Both the position numbers and the translations under genes were made by a program. From Caprimulgus europaeus (taxonomy: Eukaryota > Chordata > Aves > Caprimulgiformes > Caprimulgidae), in assembly GCA_907165065.1 (NCBI GenBank), contig OU015527.1, positions 19,605,686 to 19,669,685 of the forward strand: a stretch of DNA of 64,000 nucleotides, given 5' to 3'. Under the pieces are notes generated by a model that was not told where the DNA came from, did not search any database, and saw only the letters and a program-made list of their open reading frames with translations. Shown in pieces: positions 23,601 to 36,395 of this stretch; within the stretch, counting starts at the first letter, position 1, and every line of letters starts with the position of its first letter.

Positions 23601-26600
23601 CCACTTAATACTTAAACAAGCTTTTGTTTAGATAAAACCTTACTTTTTATGTCTAGAATCTTGATTTCAGATAGCTATATCACCAAACACTGTACTTAGG
23701 GAACAGAAATATTTACTAAGCAGATTTAAACAGATTATCTCAAATTTAAATGGTTAAATTCAAAACATGTTAAAAAATAATGCTGAAAGCATTAGTAAGG
23801 CTCTACAGAAATACTTAAATAGCTATGTCATGAAATAAATGGCAATTGAATAAATCTTTTAAATTCTTGAATTAACAAGGCAAGCTTTTTGTGAAAATGA
23901 GGTTTGAAAGTCACAGGTTATCTACTTCCTTAGGTTAAAATATTTTAAGCAGTATTATGTAAAACATTTCTGTTAGTTGAATTAAACTAACTAACTGAAT
24001 ATATTTCTTGTGAACTCATATTACTAGCACATATACTTCAATAAACAAGGAATGTATCCTCCTGTCACAAACAGTGGGTTCCAACATCTCCAGCTTCCCT
24101 AAATCACACTTAAAATTATTAAAGCTATCTAATTTGCACAAAAGAGTAGTGGAAAAATATTTTAAGGATACATTTGGTTTCACATATGTTTGCAATAAAA
24201 TTGTTGTTTTAAATTACTTAATTAGACCAGTTTGTCATACTTACTGGAAACTAGCATAATGGCATTGTTGTGACCACAAAAGTGAAAGAGGGAGTGAAAG
24301 GACTGGGAGTGGAAGGAAGAGAGTGATTGGTTTTAAAATTCCCAGAGTTTAATAGAAAAAAAAAAAAACACACCAAAAATAACCCACAAAGAAACAACTC
24401 TTAACTCCAGTCACACTTCCCTGTGTGAACATGCATAAGTATTTTCTTAAGGGGAGAATTGCAAATTTGTTTTCTGCAACATATTTCATCCTCAGTAAAC
24501 TGTAATTACTAAATCTGGTTTAAGCTATGCTACATATCTCACAATCACCACACAGAACAAAGGGAAAACATACAGCTATTGCCCTGGCTTTTCCTCCAAA
24601 GGACTTTCCACTTGGAGCTTTAGTTACCAAGAGTGTTCCTCAGAAGTCTTTATAATACATTGTGGAAGGAAGATTGGAGGAAACATCATGGCTTAACAAC
24701 CATCAGTAGTGACACTCAGCAAAAGTTTCTGAAATTCAAATGAAATTTACTGTGGCTTCTGCTGATGTCCCCAGAGCAGGTTTCTCCCTTTCAGCCCTGT
24801 TTGAATCCAGGCTCTGACCTGCAAGCTCTCTTCACTCAGGTTCCTCATTAGCCAGCAGCTCACCTAATGAAGAATTTTAAAAGCTTGCAAGACATAATTT
24901 TCTTTCCCCTCAAGCTCACTAACCTTTATTCAAATAGTGCATCTCCTATGGCCTTGTGTCAGGTAACCTTCCATAGTATCCACAGTGATCTGGCCACATC
25001 ACATTGCTCAGCTGTTTCAGACAGACCCATTTAGATTTACATTTTCCATTATAGCTCTCCCTCCTCCTTTAAAGTAACTCTAGAATATGAATATTATTTG
25101 ACTCAACTTATGAACAAGATAAGTATGTTCATATTTTCCTTGCTTTTACACATACTGAGGGGATACCTTTCACTAGCTAATATTTCAGTAGTCACAGCTC
25201 CCACCTTCCCAGACCATTGTTACTGACTTCTGTCAAGACTGATCCCTTAAAAAATGCTGTCATAACAGCTGCATCACATACAAAATTATCATGTTTGTTT
25301 TCAGAGTGCATTGAGTTGCGCAGAAATCTACTACTATTAGCCTAATATGGAATTTTAATCACAATGATTAACAGGCATCCAAATAATGGATGTACTTCAA
25401 AACATTTTAAACATCAAGGAATAATACACAGTAATATGTATTACTGGGACAGTTTAAAAGATATTTAGATATTTAAAAAATAAATTGATATCTCAAGAGA
25501 TACTCATAGACATTGAGAAAACTAATTAACATTGCAGGAAATGAAAGTCAGAGATGTAGATATCTTTTAGAATCTCAGTAAATACTGCATGCTAGAATGA
25601 ATGAAAAATGGAAATTTCTTCCCATCCTAAGTTTCATTATGAAGAAGTATGCTGCAACTCAACGGAATTCAAAGCTGTGTACTTCTTTGTTGTTTACTTG
25701 AACTCTTCCTTTAGTAACAGAAATCAAAAGCAGATTCTGTCCCAGTTTCCCCTTCCAATTTAGTATCTTCGAAGTAGGTACACAATCCATTTGTCTTAAG
25801 ACCTCTTCAGTGTCACACCAATTAGTCAGGCAGGCAGATAGAGAGCTGGGAGAAAGCAAAGACTTGCTTATCACTGAGAATAAAATTCTCCATGCTTCCC
25901 TACCAGGCATACTTTCTCTCCTTCCCCTGAAAGCTTTCTTGGGACAGGCTAGAAATTGACAGAAAATTCCCATTCAAATACAAGTTGCTTCCATTGTGCT
26001 TCAATGGTGGGAAATTTAATGTTTTGGGACTTTATGTAGCTTATTTTTACCCCCTAACTTCATGTTTTGCAGATTTTCTCTATCATGCAAATGCTTATTG
26101 TAATCCATATTTTAATCTGATTTTTCTCTGAGTGTAAGAATAGAAAATAATATGCAAAAGAACAATCTGGAGCCACATGTATCATTGTCATTAGTAAAAT
26201 CTACACACTTGAAACAAAAAAAAAAAAAATTAAAGAGCCAACAGCAACATCAGTATCCCTCCCCTCCTTTCTCTTCAGAAACTGAAGCTTTTATGATCCT
26301 GTCTGCCATAGATACTGACTAAAAAAACGTGAAGGTTTTTTGCATAGTCTTCAGAATCAGCAGTGAGTTTGAATCACAGATGGAATGAAATAAAGTGCTC
26401 TTGTCTCTGTCTTAGTTACATGTGTCTTTGCTCAAACAGAAGTTACAGTTATGAAGTCTGTAATATGGCTTTTTTCCATCAGTACAGTCTTTAGAATTAA
26501 ACATTTATGTGATAAGGAGAGGCTGTTGTACTGTTTCTTCCTTTCTTCTCCACTGTAGTCTAAGTTCCATTTAAAATAATCATTCTGAAGCTAGAAGGTT

Positions 26601-28720
26601 ACTTTGATTTTTATGGATTTTGGAGAGAGAAGGAATTATATTAGAATTTTAGCGATGGAGAGCGCTGGCAAGATTAGATCTAACCTAAAAGGAAAAAGCT
26701 CAAGAGCAAAATACTTACAACATAAAACAAAACCAAAACCAAACCACCCACCACCACCAATTTTCAGGATGAAGTTTGAATTCTTGTCTTGTTGAAAGCT
26801 GCTGTGCTTTCAAGAGAATGCCCATTTTTTGTCTTTAAGGAATCTATGTGACTCCAAATGAAGTATTTGTTTCTCCCTTTCTGCTTTGGAGTAGAAAACA
26901 CTCAAGTCCTCTTCATTTGCTGGGTAACAGCAGCATCCTGTTAGGAAAGAGATGTGTCAAATGGAAATAAGTGGTCATTTATTCTTGAGCCTGAATAGTA
27001 GGGAACTTATAGAATAAGAAAGAAAAATAAGGTTGTTTATGTGTCAGCAGGTTATATAATCTGTCTGCCATCTTTATTTTTCTTAATATATCTACCCATA
27101 GTGCTGCAAGTGTTCCAAGCAGTGTGGTTGGTCAAAAAGACAATCTTCTGAGGAAGTATTTATACTCAGCTCATTTCAAGCTTCTGAATCTTTGGCAGGA
27201 CACTAATGATTACTTGGCAAGTAGTCTGGTAGAATTAGTGAATAGTTGCAGTAGTAAGGATTGTTTGTACAGTTAGAGAATAAACTAGCTCTTCTATTGC
27301 CCCAGAATCATATGCACATATTGGCTAGGCTGGAAAAAATTTAATCTTTCTGAGTCTGGTACTTTTACTTGGTGCTGACCTAAGAGACTGTATATTAGCA
27401 TGCTGTCTTTGCACATAAGCTAGGTAAGCTTCAGCAGTGCAATAAATGCCAAGTCCATGAAATAGAGAGGAGACTTGACTGCTCTGAAGGATGTTGCTCC
27501 TTTCTCTCTGTGTAATATTCTGTCTTTGAGATTCAGGGTTGTTAAAAAGAGGTGGAAACATGTTGTGGTACCAACACTCCAGATGTCTACCTAGCTGAAT
27601 AACAAACTAACATCAATAAACAGAAACCTTTCTAGTTTTGACAGAGATGTCACATGGAAATTCTTAAAGCTGTGGAAAGATTTTCTCTACCTCAAATGCA
27701 AACAAATATTTTACAATTATTATGCAATAACATGTTGAGCCAGTAATCAGACATCCCACTCTTTGTTTTTACATGCTATTAGACTGGTTGAAATATACTA
27801 GGAAATGTCTCTTAATGCAGTAATATAAAAGCAATTTAAAATGGAAAAGGACAATGGGGGACTTTTGTTTATAGTGGTTGGGGTGGGGGATTTTTGGGAA
27901 AAAAAAAGAGTATTGAAGTGTTGAAATTGCAGAGATGATAGGCCATGGGACTGGATTTTTATATCTTTTCAAAATAGGCTCTGACTTTTTTTTTTTTTTA
28001 AAGTATTTTTCTTGTTGTAGAATACTTGAATATACCATTGGCTTTTAGCCAGGAAGCTCTGCTCTACTAAGACAGTGCTTAGACACCTGTTGCTAACAGG
28101 GATGATAAGCAGCAAGTCATTTCTGACTGAGTGTGGGAATAGAACAAGCTCAATTCACTATGATCATCTGTGGTGAGCTAAATCTTAGTAACATCATAGA
28201 CCAGGCAGCAAATTAATCTTACGTCAAATAAATATTCTGCAGAGGAATTAAGATCTTACAGTAGACATATGGTAGTAGACTACTTGCTTGTGTATAGTTT
28301 TTGTTAACTGTTTTGTTTCTAGAGAGAACAAGAAAAAATTGAGATAGTACATCTAGAAGAAATATATTTTGGACAGACAGCTACAGCTACCTTGAATAAA
28401 ATCTTCTGAAGATGTTGGAGAGAGAGAAATCTTTTGGAGTAGGCTGAAATTCCAAACATTTTTCTAAGCTTCCAGAGATGATTGACTTCTTTCAACATAT
28501 TAATGGAAAGCAGCAAAAAGATGTAAAAGTAAACTAGAGTTTGTTTTCTTATGAAAGAATATAAAAAACCTGCTTTCTAGACACATTTCGAATCAAGAAA
28601 TATTTTACAGGAAATTGTACATTTCCATGAATAATGATTCAGAGTCCACCACCACCAAGACCAGTGAACCTTTACATTTAAAAGTGATAAAAATGGTAAT
28701 TAGGCTATCATACAGTGATT
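20691..28720. other. Mostly unique AT-rich DNA with faint old repeat relics
   Basis: No gene seen. It includes two short hAT terminus-like matches (CAGTGGTCCTCAACCTTTCT at 21153-21172, and a related AGTAGTTCTCAACCTTTCT at 22463-22481), a 24-bp palindrome (21975-21998), a tRNA-derived SINE relic (22208-22282), A runs at 24356-24368 and 26216-26229, and an ATGCAAAT octamer at 26095-26102. The stretch 23255-23350 faintly resembles a MIR-type SINE body. Confidence 0.5.
22208..22282 (-). repeat. tRNA-derived SINE relic or tRNA pseudogene
   Basis: The minus strand reads CCTAATGGCTAGGGCA, then GAGACCTGTGTTCAAGTTCT and GGCTGG. This has the layout of a tRNA-derived SINE head: an A-box-like TGGCTAGGGC and, about 40 bases on, a B-box-like GTTCAAGTT (plus-strand 22222-22230). 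It resembles the tRNA heads of old amniote SINEs (CCTAGTGGATAGAGCA ... CCTGGGTTC). It is too degraded to fold as a working tRNA. Confidence 0.5.
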
Positions 28721-28770
28721 TTATATATATATAAACACACATATATATATATAAACACACACACACACAT

Positions 28771-28807
<37 letters not shown>

Positions 28808-28814
28808 CGTATAT
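28721..28814. repeat. Compound (TA)n/(CA)n microsatellite
   Basis: Alternating blocks of TA and CA dinucleotides over about 94 bases: TA, short CA, TA, long CA with one AT interruption, then TA to ACGTATATG. Confidence 0.97.
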
Positions 28815-31800
28815 GCAAAGAAATAACTAGTGTTTTCCAAACTCAAAGGAAACTGATTTAAAAGAAACCACCTCTGATTCTTCATTTAGCTTGTGTTTTC
28901 TGCCTTCTGAGATGGGAAATTGTAGCCTTCACAGCCCACAGCATGGAAAATGCTATAGAAATATGAAATATTATAGCTCTGCAATATTTTTTAAGAAAAA
29001 GATTTATCAGGGTTATGAACCAGATCCAGTGCCTATTTTCATCACTTTGATGATAAGTTTCAGTTATATGCTTGAGTTATTGCAAGCAGCACTATGTAGC
29101 ATACAAATGTTTCTTTGATGGACTGGATAAAACTAACAAACAGTTACAGAGTAAAGATGTTATCCCAACCAATAGGCTGATGAAGGTTTCATGTAAATTG
29201 CAATACTTTGTTAGAGAAAGCATCTGGCACTGTCTTCCAGAAAACATCAGAAGATCTGTGAATTATTTCTTTCTGGTGGAAAATGCTGGCTTAGTTGAAA
29301 ATAATATTTCTGACATGAAAAACACTGGATCACATTTTGGAGAAAAAACGTGTTATGACTATTTTCCTAATATTATATGAAGCCACTGCCGAATGGTTAG
29401 TAATTGACCACCTAGGGCAGAGGAGTTCCATGACTTGCTCTAAAATACATTATTTGGGGATAGTTAAATAATCAGTGAAAGAAGACTGATAAAGAGAGAT
29501 GATGAAAGGCATTGTGATAGTTTCCCTTATGGCAGACATGCAAGTTGTCTTCACATGACAGCTAAGATATTCAAGGAAAAGCAAAGACATAATATCTCAG
29601 CTATTAGTGCCAAATAGTTCCAGTTCAATCATGCAGATGTGAGTCAGGACTGAGAAGACACTGTGCTATGTCCTATGGGTGACATGTAGCGACATTATCG
29701 AAGTTCTCACACTCCAAAATACAAGATCAGAATAATTAAGTACAAAGACAGATTGCTTAGGATCTCTGTTTCTAAAGTATTCTGAATATACTCTGCCATA
29801 ACTTAAGTATTTCTGTGCAGTTGTTGTATTTACAATAGCACAGTCTGTATTCATCTCAGACTCAACAGATCTGAACACAACAAACCAGTGAATCAGAGAC
29901 ATAGAAAGCCAGCCGTGCTTATAAATACATCAGTTAACAATAGAATTACAGTGGTTTACTTACTTGAGCATGTAATATTCAATGGAAGTCACAGGAATCC
30001 ACATCACAGGAAATCCACTTTATTGTCAACTGCTATATCAAGCAGGCATCTAAACAGTTGTAATTTAACAAATTTAGCTCCATCCCTTCAGACATCACGT
30101 TTAACCTTGCAGAAGTCAATGTGCTGCAAGTGTACACTTCAGACACCTGCTTTTCACTAGCTTGTAGTACAGGCCACTGCACTAGAGCCAGACTTGGGGC
30201 CAGAAAGCTATTTTTTTTTCCTTTTAAACATTTCAAGTCAGGTTTTCAGTAAGCTAGTAACCTTCCAGTTCTGTGAACCCTACATATAAAGAGAGATTTA
30301 CAGCATCTGCACATTAGACCATGGGAGTGCTCATAACCTACTACACTCACCACACGTTATTAATGTCCCTCCCAGGCTGCAAAGGAGAAAGGAATGCACA
30401 ATGCAGAATTCTGTTCCAGGGCACAGAACTGCACTGCTGGTCACTGACCTGTAAGCTTCAGCTACATCCTGGGAGCTTGTGTTTCTAGTACATACAATGA
30501 ACATAAAGCCCCTTTTTCTTGACAGGACACAAACCCATTGCTATGCTTTTCAAAATGTACGTAAATCAACTTTGGCTAAGCCTTAGGATCAAGCAGAGAA
30601 ACACAACAGGGGAAAAAAAGGGTTTGAAGTCCTTTGAGAATTATCTGTGCCTTCTACTCCTAGTATAAAAGTCTTTTAAATCACTCTGTGAGAAACAAAA
30701 AAAGATTTTTCTGGCAGTTAAACATAGTTCTTCTGGTCTACATATCAAATGATCACCACTTAAAGTGATGTGTTTGAGGGATTTAAGAAGATACAGATTC
30801 CCTATCAATCAGATTACTTTATTGACTAGATTTATTCTTTCATTTTATCACAAGATTGAGATTGTGAAAATATAAACATTGTACTTGTTTAGTGGTTACT
30901 CCAAAAATATCTTCTTTTAAGTAAAATATTATTCAGCCCATTAAACTATATAGAATTAATTGTCTTTTTAAATGAGGAGATAATAGATTTAGAGTGAATT
31001 TGTCTTCTCTGGGTAACGTGTGTCTCACAGTTTAGTAGGTTTAGACAAGATACAGCTATAAAGCTATTTGTTTGGAAACTGTCTGACTACATTTGAAGAG
31101 GCTGTAATTCTTGCATATCAAGGCTTTTCATTGCCTTCCTGGAGGACGTTTACAGGGAAGGAGAGGGTAAATAGTTTTCTTTTGTAAATCAAACAGATTG
31201 GAATGTGCAGATATAAAGTAAGTTTGTCTTTAGTTATGGTAAGAAAATGTTGAAATTTAAAACCTTGGTGCTCTGCATAGAATTACATGACATGATAACC
31301 AACTTCATCCTTTCATAATCCAAAACTTGATCAGCTGCAATGATGTTAGGCAGGTAAATTAATGCTGCTCTTTATTTTCCATGAAAATGTCTAAAATTCA
31401 TTGAGGTTTTTCCAAAGCACATTGTAATATCTCTCAGATGCACATGGTCTGAAAGGTGCATGTGAAAGGTACATACATCAGTACCATTGGTTGTGGGAGT
31501 CATTAAACAAACAAACAAAAATATCAACTTCCAGCTTCTGGGATTTGACAGTGAACCATTTAGGAGTCATTTCAATCATATTAGGATAGTGTTAAGAATG
31601 TACTGGGATAGTCATACAGGAAAAACTTGAAAACTGAAAACACAGGAAGATTAAATCTGGAAAGCTCAAACTGGTAAAGGGCAGTTTCTGAATAGCATGG
31701 TACTCAGAACTGGAGTAGCTTCCCTAAGAAAGCTTCACTAGCTTCTAGAGTGCATAACATTTCTGGAGTACCTTCTGTAGGCACAAAAATCACACAAATT

Positions 31801-33782
31801 GTTTTAACAGATTACTCAATCTGAAGGGGAAGAGGAAGTCACACAGCACAGGCTGCCTGCAACTTTAGTTTTGCAGAAGTCGTCATGCATGTCACAGCAC
31901 ATTTACGAAGTCCAGTATTGCCAGACCACATGATGAAAAGTAGAGCTTTGTTAGGTTCTGCTTTAGGCAAGCTCTTTATATATATATGCAAGTATTTAAC
32001 AATTAATTGGTCAATAAATGACAACCAGAAATACACACTTTCATTCTCTGATTTTGCAAGATCAGCAAAATATCTTCCTCTGTACTGAGAATGGTTCCTA
32101 CTGGTCCTCAAGTGTGAAAGGATTTGCCAGGAATTGTCTTCAGTCCTCTCTGGTGCAATCTTCAGAGGCAGGCAATGTTTCAGATGCCACAAATGCTGAC
32201 TGGAGAAGTCCACTAATATCTAATTCAGAGGTTCGACAAGATATTTTTGCAATGATAAAAATTCTATTGCTTAGGTTTTAAAGCTGTAAAATGTTTTCCT
32301 TGCCGCCCCCATTAGCCAATTCACTGACTGTACTTGTCAAACAACCCTAATTTTAAGTAAAACTAGGCGCTTTATCTTCTCATTTGTGAAGCAAAAATAT
32401 TAATAAATTTTCCATTTCTTTGTCTCTTCTGTCAGATTTTCCATAGCTATTTTACTAGTATTTTTTTTACTTTTCTGCCTATTTTACTTTCCTTCTGCTC
32501 CCTGTGAATGTGTTTTATTCAAAGAAACCTCTATAGGTGGTTGAAATATTCTCTGTAATTCTACACTCACTGCTTCCTTTTGGTCTTCTGCCTTTTAACT
32601 TTTTTATGTCTTTCAATATTTTCCCTTTCCAGATCATTTGTGTTACTTAGAAGCCTTCTGCTTATTTCTTATACTAACTTTTTGTATCGTCTAACCACAT
32701 TAGCCTCTGCTTCCCCTTTTCCTGTTTAAGTTTGAAATAAATATATTTCTACTATAACCTCTACCAATACATTTCTGTATTTTCCAGTTTTCTGGTGGTG
32801 GCTTTGGAAACATTAAAGAATTTGGCAGTTAGTGTTCTTGGCATGAAAAACATGGGTTTTTTTCAACTTACCTGAGTACATCTTCAGAGTTATAAATCTA
32901 TATTATCCTATTTGTATCTGTAGTGATCATTCTGGTTATGACATCTAGTAGATGTTCTTAGAACTCAAATTCAATAAATTACTCTAGATTATTTATTGGG
33001 ATTGGGTTAATCCAAAACTGGTATCATTTAATAAATCAGTGTATCTAAATAAGCAATCTCAAATAAAATTTTTATTTCCTTTGGTAATAGTGAAATTATT
33101 GCAATATTAAAAACTATTCAGTTGTCCTCAGCTGTAAGAATTTCAATAGATTCACTAACATTATTGCAATTTTTAAAATGTGGGCTTTTTGTTTGCACTA
33201 TTTTTCTTACTTTGCAATCTGTCCGTGGGATGTTTACAGTTAAACATTAGTTAAAGAAATGAAAAGAGGAAAATATTCAAGGGGCATCCTCATGATGGCA
33301 AACTACCAAGCCCATGTGGGCTGTAGATGCTTGCTGCAAGTCCTGGCTGTAGAGTTGCTGGTGATCTCTGACTTTCTGGGGCATCTAATTACCAGTATCT
33401 GCTCACTAGGTCCATGTATATGGAGTCAGAATATTGACTTAGTGTTTAGCTCATTCTTTACACCTATTTAACCTTTGTCAGGTTCTTGGGCTTAAACCGT
33501 CAAATGTGGAAGATGCTATATCTTCAGGATCAAAAGAAACATAGCTTTAGTTCCCTGATGAAATTGGTAAACTTGTAAAACATCCTCTATCTTATTTTTT
33601 AAAAAGAAAAGTTTTGCAGGAAATCTAATTACTGTTATGTTATTTTTACCTCTCCGTTCTTTGTATGGATGTGTGTTGTGAAAGTAATTGTTAGACTGAT
33701 CTTAATTTATTAAATAAATCAGGGATTCAGAAACTTTTGAGGTGCTATAGTTCATGTATTATTCATTTTTTACATTCATTTA
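28815..33782. other. AT-rich DNA, no gene seen
   Basis: No gene, RNA gene or repeat family recognised. Open frames such as 31839-32213 (minus, 124 codons) lack domains and fit chance in this much sequence. Confidence 0.5.
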
Positions 33783-33956
33783 ACAGGTTTCCCAGAGAAG
33801 TTGTGGATGTCACTTCCCTGGAAGTGTTCAGGGTTGGATGAGGCTTTGATCAACGTGGTCTGGTTGAAGGTGTCCTTGTTCTTGGCAGAGGGGTTGGACT
33901 AGATGATGTTTAAGATCCTTCCAACCTTAACCATTCTATGATTCCATGATTCCATG
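33783..33956 (+). mobile_element. CR1 3' end fragment
   Basis: A 174-base tail of a CR1: degraded coding end (CCCAGAGAAGTTGTGGATG, the LPREVV region), the 3' UTR words GGTTGGACTAGATGATG and TCCTTCCAACC, and terminal repeats ATTCTATGATTCCATGATTC at 33933-33952. Confidence 0.93.
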
Positions 33957-35446
33957 AATTAGCATAAATAATATGTTTCACTTTGAATTAAAATTTGAGT
34001 CATCATTGTTAGGGTACTCTAAAATTTCAGTAAATTATTTAGACAGAACACATGATCATGACAGAGTTGCCTACTGAATTTCTTCTGAATGTTTCCTACT
34101 TTGCTTTAGTGAATTTCACTTCAGTTCAGAGGCCAAAGAAAGGCCACTTCCCCCAGACTGTTTTGCCATTATTGCCTTATGCAGAGAGTTTGGGAAATTT
34201 AAATCTTCCAGCTCAGTTTTTTGCCAGACAACTTCAGCAAATACTTCTAGTAGTCCTGTGGAGCAGGCATCATCACCATAACAAGAGTTCTTCTTGTACT
34301 AATTCTACAAAAAGCTACAATTCCTGTTGTTTCTGAAAGGTGAGCAGAGGCAGAATTATCCTGTAGCATTTGTTAAGAAAGGGGAAAAGAGGAGCAAATA
34401 CCTATAGATGGCTTTCCACAGACACTTTCCAAAACTCAGAACCAAAAAACCAGAGATGTAAGTATGAGTTTTGACAAAAACATTCCATGCATAAACACAT
34501 CACTAATACCAGAGAATTAAAATAAACCATTGGGAGATGACAACTCTGAGATTTTTGAGATGTCATTCTAAAAGAAGCAGCTTTGATGGAAAAATAAATT
34601 TACATATATGATAAATATACTACAGTTCTATGCCACATGGATGCATTTGCATGATAAAGCCTCAATTATTGTATTAGTAAAGATGCATCTTTAACAAGTA
34701 GAGGCTTCTGTTCTAATTGCACAGTGGCGAAGAGTTTACTGCATATATTTGGTTTCCTTTGTTTGAAATGATAGCTGCAATAATTTCAGTGGTTTTCTTT
34801 GGTTTGGAGCAACAGTCTCACAAATCCAAACAATTATGTAATAAGTTTTCCATGATAGGCAAGTAACACTTGTTCTGAGTTTTCAGACAATAACTTAAAC
34901 ACATACATATGCATGATGTTTATGATGAATATCATGGACTGCTATTTGGTAAATCCAGTTCCAGAGCAAAACTTCATCCCTGTTTCTGGATGAAATCATT
35001 CAGAATAAAAATGACGAGGAACTGGAACTCCAATAATAGTTTAGTGCTTCCCCAGACCTTCAGAGCCTTCAGTCCCTCCTTCCATTATAATAAATAATAA
35101 TAAAAAGATGCTAACTCTGAAATTCAAATCAATTATATTCTAAGGCAAGACACCTATTTGAAAACAAACAAACAAAAAATTCATCTAATATCTAAAAAAA
35201 GAAAGAAATGCAGAGGCCATTTGACAAAGCAGGTCAATGAGTATCCTAACATGTAAAGAGACAAGTAAAGGAGGCAGAATTGGGAGTGACAATCATCACA
35301 AAACAATGGGTTCCTAAATCTTCAGAGAGAAAATAATCTGGGAAGAAGTCACATAATTCTGTACTCTCTCTACAAATAAATAGTATCTGTATGTATTTTG
35401 AGAGCAGTACAGGTGGCACAGATTCATCACCTCATAGCATCAGATA
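33957..35446. other. AT-rich DNA, no gene seen
   Basis: Unique-looking sequence without recognisable features. Confidence 0.5.
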
Positions 35447-36395
35447 GGACCAGTATTATTCAATATATTTATCAGTGACCTGGATAAGGGAATAGAGGGC
35501 ACTATCAGCAAGTTTGCTGATGACACAAAGCTGGGAGGAGTGGCTGACACAGCAGAAGGCTGTGCTGCCATCCAGAGAGACCTGGACAGGCTGGAGAGCT
35601 GGGCAGGGAAAAACTTGATGAAATATAATAAGGGCAAGTGTAGGGTGTTGCACCTGGGCAGGAACAACCCCAGGTTCCAGTATAGGTTGGGAGGTGATCT
35701 CCTAGAGACCAGTGTAGGGGAAAGGGATCTGGGAGTCCTGGTGGAGAGCAGGATGACCATGAGCCAGCACTGTGCCCTTGTGGCCAGGAAGGCCAATGGC
35801 ATCCTGGGATGCATTAGAAGGGCTGTGGTTAGTAGGTCAAGAGAGGTTCTTCTTCCCCTTTACTCTGCCCTGGTGAGGCCACATCTGGAATATTGTGTCC
35901 GGTTCTGGGCCCCACAGTTCAAGAAGGACAGGGAACTGCTTGAGAGAGTCCAGTGCAGAGCCCCAAAGATGATTAAGGGAGTGGAGCATCTCCTTTATGA
36001 GGAAAGGCTGAGGGAGCTGGGTCTCCTTAGCTTGGAGAAGAGGAGACTGAGGGGGGACCTTATTAATGTTTGTAAATATATAAAGGATGAGTGTCAGGTG
36101 GACGGAACCAGGCTCTTCATGGTGGTGTCCAATGATAGGACAAGGGGCAATGGGTGTAAGCTGGAACACAGGAGGTTCTGCTTAAACTTGAGAAGAAACT
36201 TCTTTACTGTGAGAGTAACAGAGCACTGGAACAGGCTGCCCAGGGAGTTTGTGGAGTCTCCTTCTCTGAAGACATTCAAGACCCGCCTGGACGCCTTCCT
36301 GTGTGATCTCATCTAGGTGTTCCTGCTCCAGCAGGGGGGTTGGACTAGATGATCTTTCGAGGTCCCTTCCAATCCCTAGCATTCTGTGATTCTGT
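35447..36395 (+). mobile_element. CR1 LINE 3' portion with open RT C-terminal frame
   Basis: A 949-base CR1 copy. It enters abruptly inside ORF2 at [13 protein letters not shown], keeps the reverse-transcriptase catalytic box FADDTKL (about 35512-35532), and stays open for 290 codons to the normal stop at 36314-36316, ending FLCDLI. The 3' UTR follows with GGTTGGACTAGATGATC and the terminal ATTCTGTGATTCTGT. The frame lacks the endonuclease and most of the RT palm, so it cannot make a working enzyme, but it has no stop or frameshift. It is the same subfamily as the 41125-43788 copy and in the opposite orientation. The long antisense frames here are shadows. Confidence 0.97.

Noticed and set aside
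28605-28790. Frame with repeated CVCVCV.
   Set aside because: Translation of the CA/TA microsatellite.
31839-32213. 124-codon minus-strand open frame.
   Set aside because: Same reasons: no recognisable domain or gene context.
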